In this document: positions 7,788 through 15,230 of the stretch, piece after piece
How the letters are laid out: each line of letters starts with the position of its first letter
How positions within the stretch are numbered: the first letter of the stretch is position 1
DNA from: Pseudomonadales bacterium
GTDB taxonomy: Bacteria; Pseudomonadota; Gammaproteobacteria; Pseudomonadales; Pseudohongiellaceae
NCBI GenBank assembly: GCA_022821865.1
Contig: JAJECW010000082.1
Coordinates: 1-33,413, forward strand
DNA: 33,413 nt
Direction of reading: 5' to 3'
The notes under the pieces: generated by a model
What the model was told of the DNA's origin: nothing
What the model saw: the letters and a program-made list of their open reading frames with translations, nothing else
Database searches by the model: none
Program-made: the position numbers and the translations under genes

Positions 7788-8185
7788 TCAGATCACTTTC
7801 TTCTTTTGCAGTGCGTTGATCTCGGCTTCGCGATAACCAAGTTCGCCCAGTATGGCGCGGGTATGTTCGCCGACGGCGGGGATGGGGCCGATCTTCGGCG
7901 CATGGGAGCTGTTGTTGCCCGGCGGCTTCAGGGCGGCTACCGGCCCCGCCGGGCTTTGGACTTCGATAAGGCGGCCCAGCGCCTGGAGTTGCGGGTGCCG
8001 CCAGAGCGCCGCCATGTCGTTTACCTCGGCCCAGGCGATGCCGGCGTCGTCAAGTCGGGCGGTGGCCGCTTCGGAATCGAGTCTGGCGAAGGCGGCGAGG
8101 ATGGCGGCGTGGGCCTGGCTGGCGGCGCCGCAATGGCGTGTTCGAGCGACAGCACCGTGGCACCTGCCAGTGGCGGAGCGTTCAT
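7788..8185 (-). pseudogene. family III CoA-transferase with large internal deletion
   Basis: From ATG 8185 the first 20 residues MNAPPLAGATVLSLEHAIAA are a typical family III (CaiB/BaiF) CoA-transferase start. The frame then shifts, and the last ~105 residues (AILAAFARLDSEA to AEINALQKKKVI, with GIAWAEVNDMAALWRHPQL and PAVGEHTRAILGELGY) are the C-terminal end of the same family. About 270 central residues, including the catalytic Asp, are missing, so the enzyme cannot work. ATG overlaps the stop of the upstream hydratase gene (ATGA), showing it was once the last gene of a coupled operon. In itaconate or mesaconate pathways this position is held by the CoA-transferase that activates or rearranges the C5 acid. 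Confidence 0.75.
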
Positions 8186-9060
8186 GATTCCAGGCGGGCC
8201 TCACCCTGAATGCAGGGTGTTCCTTCATGCTTTGCCACCCACAGGGAGACGCGCCCGTCCGCGTCGGGGTTTTTGCCGCACAAGCGGAAAGTTTCGCTAT
8301 CGAATACCGGCGCCAGGGCGCGAAAGGCGAATTCCCGCAATGCCCGCCCCGGATGGCGGCAATGCAGTTCATCGAGCAACAGGGTGGCGAGCAGGGGTCC
8401 GTGGACGAGCAGGCCGGGATAACCTTCCACATCATGCACGTAGCCCCGGTCGTAATGGATACGGTGGGCGTTGAAAGTCAGGGCGGAATAGCGGAACAGC
8501 ACGATGGCGTCGGCCTGGTATTCGCGGCTGAAATCCGGCTCGGGTAATGGTTCCCTCGCCGCCCGTGCCGGGCCGTTCCCGCTGCCGCCAGGGTCCACTC
8601 CGGGGCGCGATTGGCGATAGACGATATCGTGCTGTTCGCAGAAGGCAAGCCCTGGCGGGCTGTGGTACTCATGGGCGACCCGCACGAAGGCGAGCTGGCC
8701 GCTGCGGCCCTGTTTGTATTCGATATTCTCGATGCGGGAATGCCGGGTAACGGTTTCGCCGATACGCAGGGGATGATGAAAGTGGAAGCGGCTGCCGGCC
8801 CACATGCGCCGGGGGAGTTCAATGGGCGGCAGAAACCCGCCCTTGCGGGCATGGCCGTCCGCGGCGATGTCGCGCTGGGAAGTGGCTGCCAGAAAGTAGC
8901 ACCAATGCCACAGCGCCGGCAGCGGAGCCCCCGGCGCGACAGGCGTTTCGGGGCGGTCGAGCAGGGCGGCGAGCCCACGGGCCGGATCCGGGCCGATGGT
9001 CTGGCCGCGTGACTCGGCCTTGCCGAGCCAGTCGTCAAATCGGGCGGCGGGTTCTGTCAT
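8182..9060 (-). CDS. MaoC-type hydratase with FAS1-like dehydratase domain (itaconyl/mesaconyl-C4-CoA hydratase-like)
   Basis: A 292-residue double hot-dog protein. The N-terminal half contains LPALWHWCYFLAA, GFLPPIELPRRMWAGSR and PLRIGETVTRHS, the pattern of the mesaconyl-C4-CoA hydratase/itaconyl-CoA hydratase group. The C-terminal half carries FRYSALTFNAHRIHYD, where the Asn and His sit at the usual hydratase active site. The expected reaction is reversible hydration of a C5-dicarboxylyl-CoA to citramalyl-CoA. The start at 9060 is chosen because TEPAARFDDWLGK begins the family domain; an in-frame ATG at 9078 is possible, and neither has a clear ribosome binding site. It overlaps the CoA-transferase remnant by four bases and is divergent from the second MaoC gene at 9274. 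Confidence 0.8.
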   Translation of the reverse strand: MTEPAARFDDWLGKAESRGQTIGPDPARGLAALLDRPETPVAPGAPLPALWHWCYFLAATSQRDIAADGHARKGGFLPPIELPRRMWAGSRFHFHHPLRIGETVTRHSRIENIEYKQGRSGQLAFVRVAHEYHSPPGLAFCEQHDIVYRQSRPGVDPGGSGNGPARAAREPLPEPDFSREYQADAIVLFRYSALTFNAHRIHYDRGYVHDVEGYPGLLVHGPLLATLLLDELHCRHPGRALREFAFRALAPVFDSETFRLCGKNPDADGRVSLWVAKHEGTPCIQGEARLES

Positions 9061-9121
9061 AATGTCGGGCCAGGTCATTGGCTGGTGGTAATTCTCATTA
9101 TGGCACTGGGCATTCCATCGC

Positions 9122-9207
9122 TGTCATCCTGCGCGCAGTCGCAGGATCTCATTGGGAGATCACTGCGCGGGATTCTGCGACTACGCTTCGCTTCGCGCGG
9201 AATGACA
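9122..9207. repeat. REP-like palindromic repeat, copy B
   Basis: Bounded by TGTCATCCTGCGCGCAGTCG at the left and a mirror ending CGCGCGGAATGACA at the right. GTCGCAGGATCTC and GATTCTGCGAC form the inner arms. It is related to copy A at 1476-1547. It lies in the 213-bp gap between two divergent hydratase genes and probably overlaps their promoter region. Confidence 0.6.
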
Positions 9208-9273
9208 CGCGAGATGGAGCGCCAGAAACGGAATGGCCAATAAGCCAACCAGGAAAAGTATCAGGAATCGCAG

Positions 9274-9744
9274 ATGATGTCCGGGAAGTATTTTGAGCAG
9301 CTTGAAATCGGCATGGTGTTTGCGCATCAGCCGCACCGCACCATTACCGAGGCGGATAATCTGCTGTTCTGCGCCATGACCCACAATCCCCAGCCCCTGC
9401 ACATCGATGCCGAATTTGCGGCGGGGAGCCAGCACGGCCAGCGGATTGTCAACAGTCTTTTCACCCTCGGGCTGGTTATTGGCCTTTCGGTGGGCGATAC
9501 CACCCTCGGCACGACGATCGGCAATCTGGGCATGGAGCAGGTGGAGTTCCCCAATCCGGTTCTCATCGGCGACACGATTCGCGTGCAGACCACGATCACC
9601 GACCGGCGCGAATCCAGAACCCGATCCGACCGGGGCATCGTCTGGTTCGAACATATCGGTCGCAACCAGCGGGGCGAAATCGTCTGCCAGTGTCTGCGCA
9701 AGGGAATGATGCTGCGAATGCCCGCTTCGGATGAAAGAGACTGA
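9274..9744 (+). CDS. MaoC-family acyl-CoA hydratase
   Basis: A 156-residue single hot-dog protein. Family blocks are YFEQLEIGMVFAHQPHRTIT, the hydratase loop THNPQPLHIDAEFA, IVNSLFTLGLVIGLSVGDTT, and VEFPNPVLIGDTIRVQT. The classical Asp of (R)-specific enoyl-CoA hydratases is not conserved: the loop reads HNPQPLH. That form is common in MaoC homologues near CitE-type lyases. It probably hydrates an unsaturated acyl-CoA made or used by the neighbouring enzymes; the exact substrate is unknown. A second ATG follows directly at 9277, and AGGA at 9263-9266 gives a plausible ribosome binding site. The CitE-like gene follows at once, so this is the first gene of a three-gene operon. Confidence 0.85.
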   Translation: MMSGKYFEQLEIGMVFAHQPHRTITEADNLLFCAMTHNPQPLHIDAEFAAGSQHGQRIVNSLFTLGLVIGLSVGDTTLGTTIGNLGMEQVEFPNPVLIGDTIRVQTTITDRRESRTRSDRGIVWFEHIGRNQRGEIVCQCLRKGMMLRMPASDERD

Positions 9745-9748
9745 ACCC

Positions 9749-10630
9749 ATGCCGCGGCGGCGGAGTATTCATTTCGTGCCGGGCGGGAATGAGCGCATGT
9801 TCGGCAAGGCGCTTGGCCTGCCCGCGGATGCGCTGATTCTGGACCTTGAGGATTCGGTGACCCCGGAGAACAAGGCTTCCGCCCGGGAGGCGGTTTGTGA
9901 CTGGCTGCGGGAAGGACAATTCGGCGGCAGGCGGAAACTGGTGCGGATCAATCCGCTGGATTCCCCCTGGGGCGCCGACGATATCGCCGCGGTGACCGCT
10001 GGCAAGCCGGATGGCCTGGTGGTGCCCAAGGCTTGCCGTCTGGCGGATGTGGAAGCCGTTGACAGCCTCGTGGCGAGGGAGGAAAGTCGCGCCGAAATGG
10101 CATGCGGCGCCGTGAAGCTGTTGCTCATCGGTACCGAATCTCCGGCCGCGGTGTTTCATCTGCGGGAAATGGCGGGCCATGGCCGGGTGGACGGCATGAC
10201 CTGGGGTTCCGAAGATCTTTCCGCCGAACTCGGCGCCGGTGCAATCCGCGACGAAAACGGCGAGTATCTGGACGTATTCCGCATGGCGCGTTCCCTGGCC
10301 CTGCTGGCGGCGGCTGCGGCGGGCAAGCAGCCGGTGGATACGATTTATGCCGATATCCGCGATAGGGAGGGCCTGGAGGCGGATTGCCGCCGGTCGGCGG
10401 CCATGGGTTTTACCGGCAAGCTGACGATTCACCCGGACCAGATCGCCGTCGTCAATGAAGTCTTCACCCCGAGTGAGGCCGAAATCGACGAGGCACGGGA
10501 ATTACTTGCGGTCGCCGTGGAACACCGCGCCGCGGGCCGCATGGCATTTCGTTTCCGCGGGCAAATGGTCGATGTGCCGCATCTGAAGCGAGCCAGACGA
10601 ATTTTGGCCCGGGCGGGCGAGGAAGCTTGA
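9749..10630 (+). CDS. CitE-like CoA lyase (HpcH/HpaI family; citramalyl/malyl-CoA lyase type)
   Basis: A 293-residue TIM-barrel lyase. Motifs: RRRSIHFVPGGNERMF at the start, ALILDLEDSV with a metal-site acid, KLVRINPLDSPWGADDI, LLLIGTESPAAVF (metal-binding Glu), MTWGSEDLSAELGA, and GFTGKLTIHPDQIAVVNEVF. It should cleave a 3-hydroxyacyl-CoA such as (S)-citramalyl-CoA to pyruvate and acetyl-CoA, or malyl-CoA to glyoxylate and acetyl-CoA. The substrate is inferred from the hydratase and CoA-transferase neighbours. An upstream in-frame ATG at 9731 lies inside the MaoC gene, but 9749 matches the family start. The stop overlaps the next ATG by one base (TGATG). Confidence 0.85.
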   Translation: MPRRRSIHFVPGGNERMFGKALGLPADALILDLEDSVTPENKASAREAVCDWLREGQFGGRRKLVRINPLDSPWGADDIAAVTAGKPDGLVVPKACRLADVEAVDSLVAREESRAEMACGAVKLLLIGTESPAAVFHLREMAGHGRVDGMTWGSEDLSAELGAGAIRDENGEYLDVFRMARSLALLAAAAAGKQPVDTIYADIRDREGLEADCRRSAAMGFTGKLTIHPDQIAVVNEVFTPSEAEIDEARELLAVAVEHRAAGRMAFRFRGQMVDVPHLKRARRILARAGEEA

Positions 10631-11796
10631 TGGATTACCTGGAAACCGGCGAGCAACGCCTGATTCGCGAGTCCATTGCCAGGCTCTGCCAGAACTTTCC
10701 CGATGAGTATTGGGAGGAGCGCGACCGGCTCGGCGAGTTTCCCCGGGAGTTTTATGATGCTGTCGCCGCGGCCGGCTGGATCGGCACGGCGATTCCGGAG
10801 CGTTGGGGCGGCTCCGGCCGCGGCATTCGCGAAGCCGCCATATTGCTTGAGGAAATCGCCGCTTCCGGCGCCGCCATGAATGGCGCATCGCCGATTCACC
10901 TTTCGATGTTCGGCATCCACCCCCTGGTCAGGCACGGTTCCGACGCCATGCGGGAAAAATACCTGCCGGAGGTCGCCAGCGGCGCATTGCAGGTGGCTTT
11001 TGGCGTTACCGAGCCCGATGCGGGAACCGATACCACTTCCATCCGCACCTTCGCCCGCCGGGAGGGAGGGCGCTATCTCGTGCGCGGGCGCAAGGTCTGG
11101 ACCACCAAGGCCACCCATTGCCAGCGGGTGGTCCTGCTCGTTCGCACCACGCCCCGGGATCGGGTCAAGCGCCGCACGGACGGAATGACGCTCCTGTTCG
11201 CGGAACTGCAGCGGCCGGAAGTGAGCATTTCACCCATCTCCAAACTCGGTCGCAATGCGGTATCCACCTGCGAAGTCGTCTATGAGGATTTGCCCGTGTC
11301 GCTGTCCGACCGCATCGGCGAAGAGGGCAGGGGCTTTTACCATTTGCTCGATGGTCTCAACGCCGAGCGCATTGTCGTTGCCGCGGAAGCCATCGGCATC
11401 GGTCGGGCGGCATTGCGCCGGGCGGTGGATTATGCCAGTGAGAGAGAGGTCTTCGGTCGGGCCATCGGCAAGAACCAGGGCATTGCCTTTCCCCTGGCCG
11501 AGGCCCGCACCCGGCTGGAAGCCGCGGCGCTGATGGTGGCGAAGGCCGCCTGGCTTCTCGACCACGATCATCCCTGCGGCAAGGAGGCGAACATGGCCAA
11601 ATGGCTGGCGGCGGAGGCCGGCTTCAACGCCGCCGATGTGGCGCTGCAAACCCACGGCGGCTATGGCTATGCCAGGGAGTACCATGTGGAGCGCTACTGG
11701 CGCGAGGCCAGACTGGTGAAACTCGCCCCCATCACCCAGGAAATGATTCTCAACTATGTCGCCGAACACGTCCTCGGCCTGCCGCGTTCGTATTAG
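10630..11796 (+). CDS. acyl-CoA dehydrogenase family protein
   Basis: A 388-residue FAD enzyme of beta-oxidation type. It contains AFGVTEPDAGTDTTSIRT (FAD/substrate loop), KVWTTKATHC, the adenine-binding region EREVFGRAIGKNQGIAFPLAEA, and LQTHGGYGYAREYHVERYWREARL. The C-terminal position of the catalytic Glu in medium-chain enzymes (IYEGT) reads LAPIT here. By contrast LNAERIV places Glu246 where isovaleryl-CoA dehydrogenase has its base, so that residue is the likely catalytic Glu. The C-terminus AEHVLGLPRSY is typical of the subfamily found beside itaconate-type lyases. It is the last gene of the 9274-11796 operon; its stop codon lies on the first base of a perfect 12-bp hairpin. Confidence 0.88.
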   Translation: MDYLETGEQRLIRESIARLCQNFPDEYWEERDRLGEFPREFYDAVAAAGWIGTAIPERWGGSGRGIREAAILLEEIAASGAAMNGASPIHLSMFGIHPLVRHGSDAMREKYLPEVASGALQVAFGVTEPDAGTDTTSIRTFARREGGRYLVRGRKVWTTKATHCQRVVLLVRTTPRDRVKRRTDGMTLLFAELQRPEVSISPISKLGRNAVSTCEVVYEDLPVSLSDRIGEEGRGFYHLLDGLNAERIVVAAEAIGIGRAALRRAVDYASEREVFGRAIGKNQGIAFPLAEARTRLEAAALMVAKAAWLLDHDHPCGKEANMAKWLAAEAGFNAADVALQTHGGYGYAREYHVERYWREARLVKLAPITQEMILNYVAEHVLGLPRSY

Positions 11797-11978
11797 GGAA
11801 GCTCTGATTAAGTCAGAGCTTCCCCGCGGCACATGGAAGTGCCGCCGAATTCGATGGGTGAAGGCAAGCGTTTTCGAAGCGCAGCTTCGAGCGTGGCCGC
11901 AACGGCGCAGAGCTATGCTCTGCGGCTGGAGTAAGCCATTGAATTCGGGAGCAAAACAAAACCACGCTTTTGTTTTGC
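11796..11978. other. multibranched hairpin region (non-coding, function unknown)
   Basis: Six inverted repeats are packed in 183 bp: a perfect 12-bp stem 11796-11807/11813-11824 (loop TTAAG); 7-bp stem 11826-11832/11839-11845; a 13-bp closing stem with one mismatch 11845-11857/11936-11948; inside it a 6-bp stem CGAAGC-GCA-GCTTCG (11875-11889) and an 8-bp stem CGCAGAGC-TAT-GCTCTGCG (11906-11924); then an 11-bp A/T-rich stem 11951-11961/11968-11978. The nesting resembles a multibranched RNA or a palindromic mobile element. No reading frame is convincing. It may be an mRNA-end element, a structured RNA, or the remains of a transposable palindrome. Confidence 0.6.
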
Positions 11979-11984
11979 GATAAT

Positions 11985-12010
11985 GAAAAACTCCACGGAT
12001 GGAGTTTTTC
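11985..12010. terminator. bidirectional rho-independent terminator
   Basis: GAAAAACTCCA, loop CGGA, TGGAGTTTTTC: an 11-bp perfect stem with an A-run on one side and a T-run on the other. It sits between the convergent acyl-CoA dehydrogenase operon and ald and can serve both strands. Confidence 0.75.
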
Positions 12011-12039
12011 AGAGAATACTTGGGGAGACTCAGGCCTGA

Positions 12040-13161
12040 TCAGAGCGAAAGCACGGCTTGACTCGAAGTGATGAAATCCAGGCCAAGCCCCTCGGCCACG
12101 GCTTCATGGGTAATATGGCCGCGGCAAATGTTGAGTCCCCGGCGCAGATGGATGTTCTCGTGCAGCGCCCGGCGCACGCCTTTCCCGGCGATCTCGCGGA
12201 TATGGGGCAGGGTGGCGCGATTCAATGCCTTGCTCGAAGTGACGGGAACCGCGCCGGGGATATTGGCGACACAGTAGTGTACAACGTCATGCTTGATGAA
12301 GACCGGGTCGTCGTGGCTCGTGGGCCGGGAAGTGGCGGCGCAGCCTCCCTGGTCGATGCAGACATCGGCGAGTACGGCGCCGGGTTTCATCTTTTTCACC
12401 AGCGACTCCGGAATCAGATGTTTTACCTTGCCTCCCGGCACGAGCAGGGCGCCGACGACGAGGTCGGCTTCGCTTACCAGCCGTTCGATGTTTTCCGGGG
12501 TGGAATCGACACAGGCGATATCGCCCCCGAGCATTTTCCGCAAAGCCTCGCGCCGGGCGGGAAACTTCTCGAGGATGCCCACCCGGGCGCCGAGCCCAAG
12601 GGCGATGCGCGCCGCATTGACGCCCACCACGCCGCCGCCGATCACCGCCACCCGTCCCGCTTCGACGCCAGTGGCCCCGCTGAGCAACAAACCCATGCCG
12701 CCATTGCGTTTTTGCAGGAAATGTGTCGCCGCCTGCACCGCCATGCGCCCGGCGATTTCAGACATGGGGGTCAGCAGCGGCAGGGCGCCCTGTTCGTCGG
12801 TGACGGTTTCAAAGGCTATGCAGGTTGTTCCGCTGGCCAGCAGATCATTCGCCTGCTCCGGGTCGGAGGCGAGATGCAGATAGCCGAACAGGGTATGCCG
12901 GGGCCGCAGCAGACGACGCTCGTCGCGGTTCGGCTCCTTGACCTTGACGATCATCTCCGCGGCATCGAACAATTCCGCCGGATTGCCGGCGATTCGCGCG
13001 CCTGCCTCGCGATACTCGGCGTCGCTTTCGCCGATGCCCGCTCCAATGCCGGTTTCAACCCAGACTTCGTTGCCATCGGCAACCAGGGCCGCAACGGACT
13101 CAACGGTGAGCCCGGCCCGATACTCGTGGTTCTTGGTTTCCCTTGGCGCCCCAATACGCAT
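12040..13161 (-). CDS. ald: alanine dehydrogenase
   Basis: A 373-residue NAD-dependent L-alanine dehydrogenase (alanine to pyruvate and ammonium), cytoplasmic. Family blocks: MRIGAPRETKNHEYRAGLT, MIVKVKEP with the substrate Lys, LFGYLHLA with the catalytic His, AIAFETV-like CIAFETVTDE, SEIAGRMAVQ, the Rossmann motif VAVIGGGVVGVNAAR, ADVCIDQGGC, and NIPGAVPVTSSKALN. The ATG at 13161 gives the family length and has GGGGGGAAG just upstream. A frame continues upstream to 13278 without homology. The gene runs into the bidirectional terminator at 11985-12010 and is divergent from the metallo-hydrolase gene. Confidence 0.95.
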   Translation of the reverse strand: MRIGAPRETKNHEYRAGLTVESVAALVADGNEVWVETGIGAGIGESDAEYREAGARIAGNPAELFDAAEMIVKVKEPNRDERRLLRPRHTLFGYLHLASDPEQANDLLASGTTCIAFETVTDEQGALPLLTPMSEIAGRMAVQAATHFLQKRNGGMGLLLSGATGVEAGRVAVIGGGVVGVNAARIALGLGARVGILEKFPARREALRKMLGGDIACVDSTPENIERLVSEADLVVGALLVPGGKVKHLIPESLVKKMKPGAVLADVCIDQGGCAATSRPTSHDDPVFIKHDVVHYCVANIPGAVPVTSSKALNRATLPHIREIAGKGVRRALHENIHLRRGLNICRGHITHEAVAEGLGLDFITSSQAVLSL

Positions 13162-13297
13162 GACTTCCCCCCGGGAAACTGAAAGAGCCCGCAGCGCAGG
13201 CTCCCGCTGGCGTTCGGATTCGAACAGTGATTGAATGGCGGAAGCCAGTGTGCCGCCTCCACACGTTCGCCGCCGCAATTATAAGGGAAACCGGCAA

Positions 13298-14185
13298 ATG
13301 AAATACAAGACCCTTTTCTGTTCCGCGTTGCTGATTGGCTGCCTGTTCCATCTCCAGACGGGGCTGGCCCAGGAGCCCGGTGCCCTGGACGACCCGGAAC
13401 AGCAGCGGGTGGCGCCATTCCAGGTGTTTGACAATCTGTACTATGTCGGCGTGCGCTGGGTTTCCGCCTGGCTGCTGGAAACCGACCAGGGGCTGATCCT
13501 GTTCGACGCACTGTACGGCGACCACGTGGACCTGCTCGTGGACAATATTCGCGAACTCGGTTTCGACCCGGACGATATCCGCTATGTGGTCGTCAGCCAT
13601 GCCCACTTCGACCACATCGGCGGCGCCCGGCGTTTTCAGCGGGAGTTCGGTTCCGTGGTGCTGATGACCGAAGCCGACTGGCAATTGAGCGAAGGTCCGG
13701 CGGAGTTTCGCGAATACCCGCGCCCCATGCGGCATCTCTCCCTGGGCAATGGCGACACCCTCAACCTGGGCCGCACGCGCCTGCAATTCATGCAGACCCC
13801 GGGCCATACCCTCGGCGTGTTGAGCACGATTTTCACCGTATACGACAGCGGCTACCCGCATACCGCGGTCATGTTCGGCGGCGCCGGACTCAATTTCTCG
13901 GGCGCCGACCGCCTGCAAATGTACATCGACAGCGTGGGGCAACTGCTCGATATCCCCGGCGTGGAAGTGAACGTCTCCAATCACCCGGACTCCGGCGATG
14001 TCTTCGCGCGCCATGAAATGCTGCTCGGCCGCCAGGACGGCGACCCCCATCCCTTCGTCGACCCGGAAAGCTGGACCGTCTGGCTGGAGCTTCTGCGCAG
14101 CGACGCCCGGTCCCGCCTAGCCAGCACCGCGGGAATTCGCGAAAGCGAAAATTCGCTATCGCCGCGCCCCTGGCCGGTCGATTGA
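13298..14185 (+). CDS. exported metallo-beta-lactamase-fold hydrolase (subclass B3-like)
   Basis: A 295-residue protein with a Sec signal peptide (MKYKTLFCSALLIGCLFHLQ, cleavage near LAQ-EP), so periplasmic. Zinc ligands: H101, H103, D105 and H106 in SHAHFDHIGG, H170 in TPGHTLG, and H229 in SNHPDSG. The spacing and NLYYVGVRWVSAWLLETDQGLILFD resemble subclass B3 enzymes and their non-lactamase relatives. Whether it hydrolyses beta-lactams is unknown. The start has AAGGGA eight bases upstream. The last ~17 residues, GIRESENSLSPRPWPVD, are encoded by a palindromic repeat, and the identical tail bar one residue ends an unrelated frame at 7315. The native C-terminus has therefore been replaced, though the metal-site core is intact. 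Confidence 0.85.
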   Translation: MKYKTLFCSALLIGCLFHLQTGLAQEPGALDDPEQQRVAPFQVFDNLYYVGVRWVSAWLLETDQGLILFDALYGDHVDLLVDNIRELGFDPDDIRYVVVSHAHFDHIGGARRFQREFGSVVLMTEADWQLSEGPAEFREYPRPMRHLSLGNGDTLNLGRTRLQFMQTPGHTLGVLSTIFTVYDSGYPHTAVMFGGAGLNFSGADRLQMYIDSVGQLLDIPGVEVNVSNHPDSGDVFARHEMLLGRQDGDPHPFVDPESWTVWLELLRSDARSRLASTAGIRESENSLSPRPWPVD

Positions 14186-14280
14186 GGCGAATATTGGTGG
14201 ATATGCAGCGAAATCGAGCGGCCAGGGGCGCGGATGAGAGCGGATTTGCAGCCGTGAATTCCTACGGCGCGGGCTCCTGG
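14117..14280 (-). repeat. palindromic repeat family P, full copy 2
   Basis: Complete ~164-bp unit in inverse orientation to the copy at 25303-25470. It contains GGAATTCGCGAAAGCGAAAA, CGATTGAGGCGAATATTGGT, GATATGCAGCGAAATCGAGC, GCGGATGAGAGCGGATTTGC and AATTCCTACGGCGCGGGCTC. The left terminal arm is degraded. It supplies the end of the metallo-hydrolase frame and fills the gap to the Sel1 gene. Confidence 0.85.
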
Positions 14281-14303
14281 ATGCGGAGATTTCGGACAAC
14301 TGA

Positions 14304-14900
14304 TTACTCGATTTGCCAGCGGGCGAAGGTGCGGCGGGCTTCGCTGAGCTGTTCCTGGCTCATGTCCGCTTCCAGCTCTTCCAGCATGGCCGCCGCTTCC
14401 GGGTGATCGTGGCGCTGGGCCCAGGCTGCCCAGGCATGGGCCAGGACGAGGTCACGGCGCACATGGTCGCCATCCCGGTACATGATCGAAAGGGTGTTTG
14501 CCGCGGGAGCGCTGCCGGACCTGGCGGCGAATGCATACCATTCCACGGCCTGGTCCCGGTCTTCCTCCACGCCATTGCCGAAGTAGTACAGGCTGCCCAG
14601 ATTGAGTTGCGCCGCGGCATGGCCCTGCAAGGCGGCGGCTTCGGTCCAGCGGAAGGCTTCCCCATAGTCCTGCTCCACCCCCTGCCCGGTGAAGTAGAGA
14701 ATGCCCAGGTTGTATTGCGCCAGATCCAGACCCGTTTCCGCCGCAATCAGGAATTCCCGGTAGGCCAGCGCAAAGTCCCCGGCCAGCGCCGCTTCCAGTC
14801 CATCCTCGTAGTTGGCCAGAACCGGAATAGACAGCACTCCCGGCACAGCCGCCGCAAGCAGCGCCAAAATCTTTCCGCCAACAGGATTTTTCGGGAACAT
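14304..14900 (-). CDS. exported Sel1-repeat (TPR-like) protein
   Basis: A 198-residue protein with a signal peptide (MFPKNPVGGKILALLAAAVP to near VLA-NY). The mature part is about three to four Sel1-like helical repeats: AAETGLDLAQYNLGILYFTG, then AAALQGHAAAQLNLGSLYYF, then AARSGSAPAANTLSIMYRDG, then a last degenerate unit with AHAWAAWAQRHDHP. Such repeats bind protein partners; the specific role is unknown. ATG 14900 has GGGGATC seven bases upstream and starts the signal peptide. An in-frame ATG at 14933 would add eleven unlikely residues. The gene is convergent with the metallo-hydrolase and separated from it by the palindromic repeat. Confidence 0.8.
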   Translation of the reverse strand: MFPKNPVGGKILALLAAAVPGVLSIPVLANYEDGLEAALAGDFALAYREFLIAAETGLDLAQYNLGILYFTGQGVEQDYGEAFRWTEAAALQGHAAAQLNLGSLYYFGNGVEEDRDQAVEWYAFAARSGSAPAANTLSIMYRDGDHVRRDLVLAHAWAAWAQRHDHPEAAAMLEELEADMSQEQLSEARRTFARWQIE

Positions 14901-15015
14901 TCCGATCCCCCAGGTTTTAGGAACCCCAAGCATAGCACTGACAAGCGACCGGCATTTACAGTAGAATCCGCTACTTCCACGCTGCCGGGCTCCCCGGCGG
15001 CAGTTTCGGCATGAC

Positions 15016-15092
15016 GCACCCGTAGCTCAGCTGGATAGAGTACCTGGCTACGAACCAGGTGGTCAGAGGTTCGAATCCTCTCGGGTGCGCCA
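15016..15092 (+). tRNA. argX: tRNA-Arg (ACG anticodon)
   Basis: A 77-nt cloverleaf with encoded CCA. The acceptor GCACCCG pairs with CGGGTGC, the D-arm is TAGCTCAGCTGGATAGAG, the anticodon stem CCTGG/CCAGG encloses loop CTACGAA (ACG, read as ICG), and the T-arm is CAGAGGTTCGAATCCTCTC. It decodes CGU/CGC/CGA. Confidence 0.96.
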
Positions 15093-15125
15093 GTTCACAA
15101 TCTCTGCCAAACATGGAGAAGGATA

Positions 15126-15230
15126 ATGGACAGGGTACCGCTCGTGGTGGCCGTAGCCATATGGTTATTGATTTTGTTCTACATCTATCAGATATACTTC
15201 AGCGACTGTCCGGTGGTTGGATATTGTTAA
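15126..15230 (+). CDS. 34-residue single-pass membrane microprotein
   Basis: ATG 15126 preceded by GGAGAAGGATA, a strong ribosome binding site at good spacing. The product starts MDRVPLV; residues 4-25 form one hydrophobic helix (VPLVVAVAIWLLILFYIYQI), followed by a short polar tail SDCPVVGYC with two cysteines. It lies 33 bp after tRNA-Arg and may be co-transcribed with it. I do not recognise a family. Small proteins of this kind often modulate larger membrane proteins, but nothing here names a partner. The next ~300 bp carry no clear gene. Confidence 0.5.
   Translation: MDRVPLVVAVAIWLLILFYIYQIYFSDCPVVGYC

Noticed and set aside
12058..13182. 374-codon plus-strand frame opposite ald
   Set aside because: Shadow of the alanine dehydrogenase gene, no family signature.
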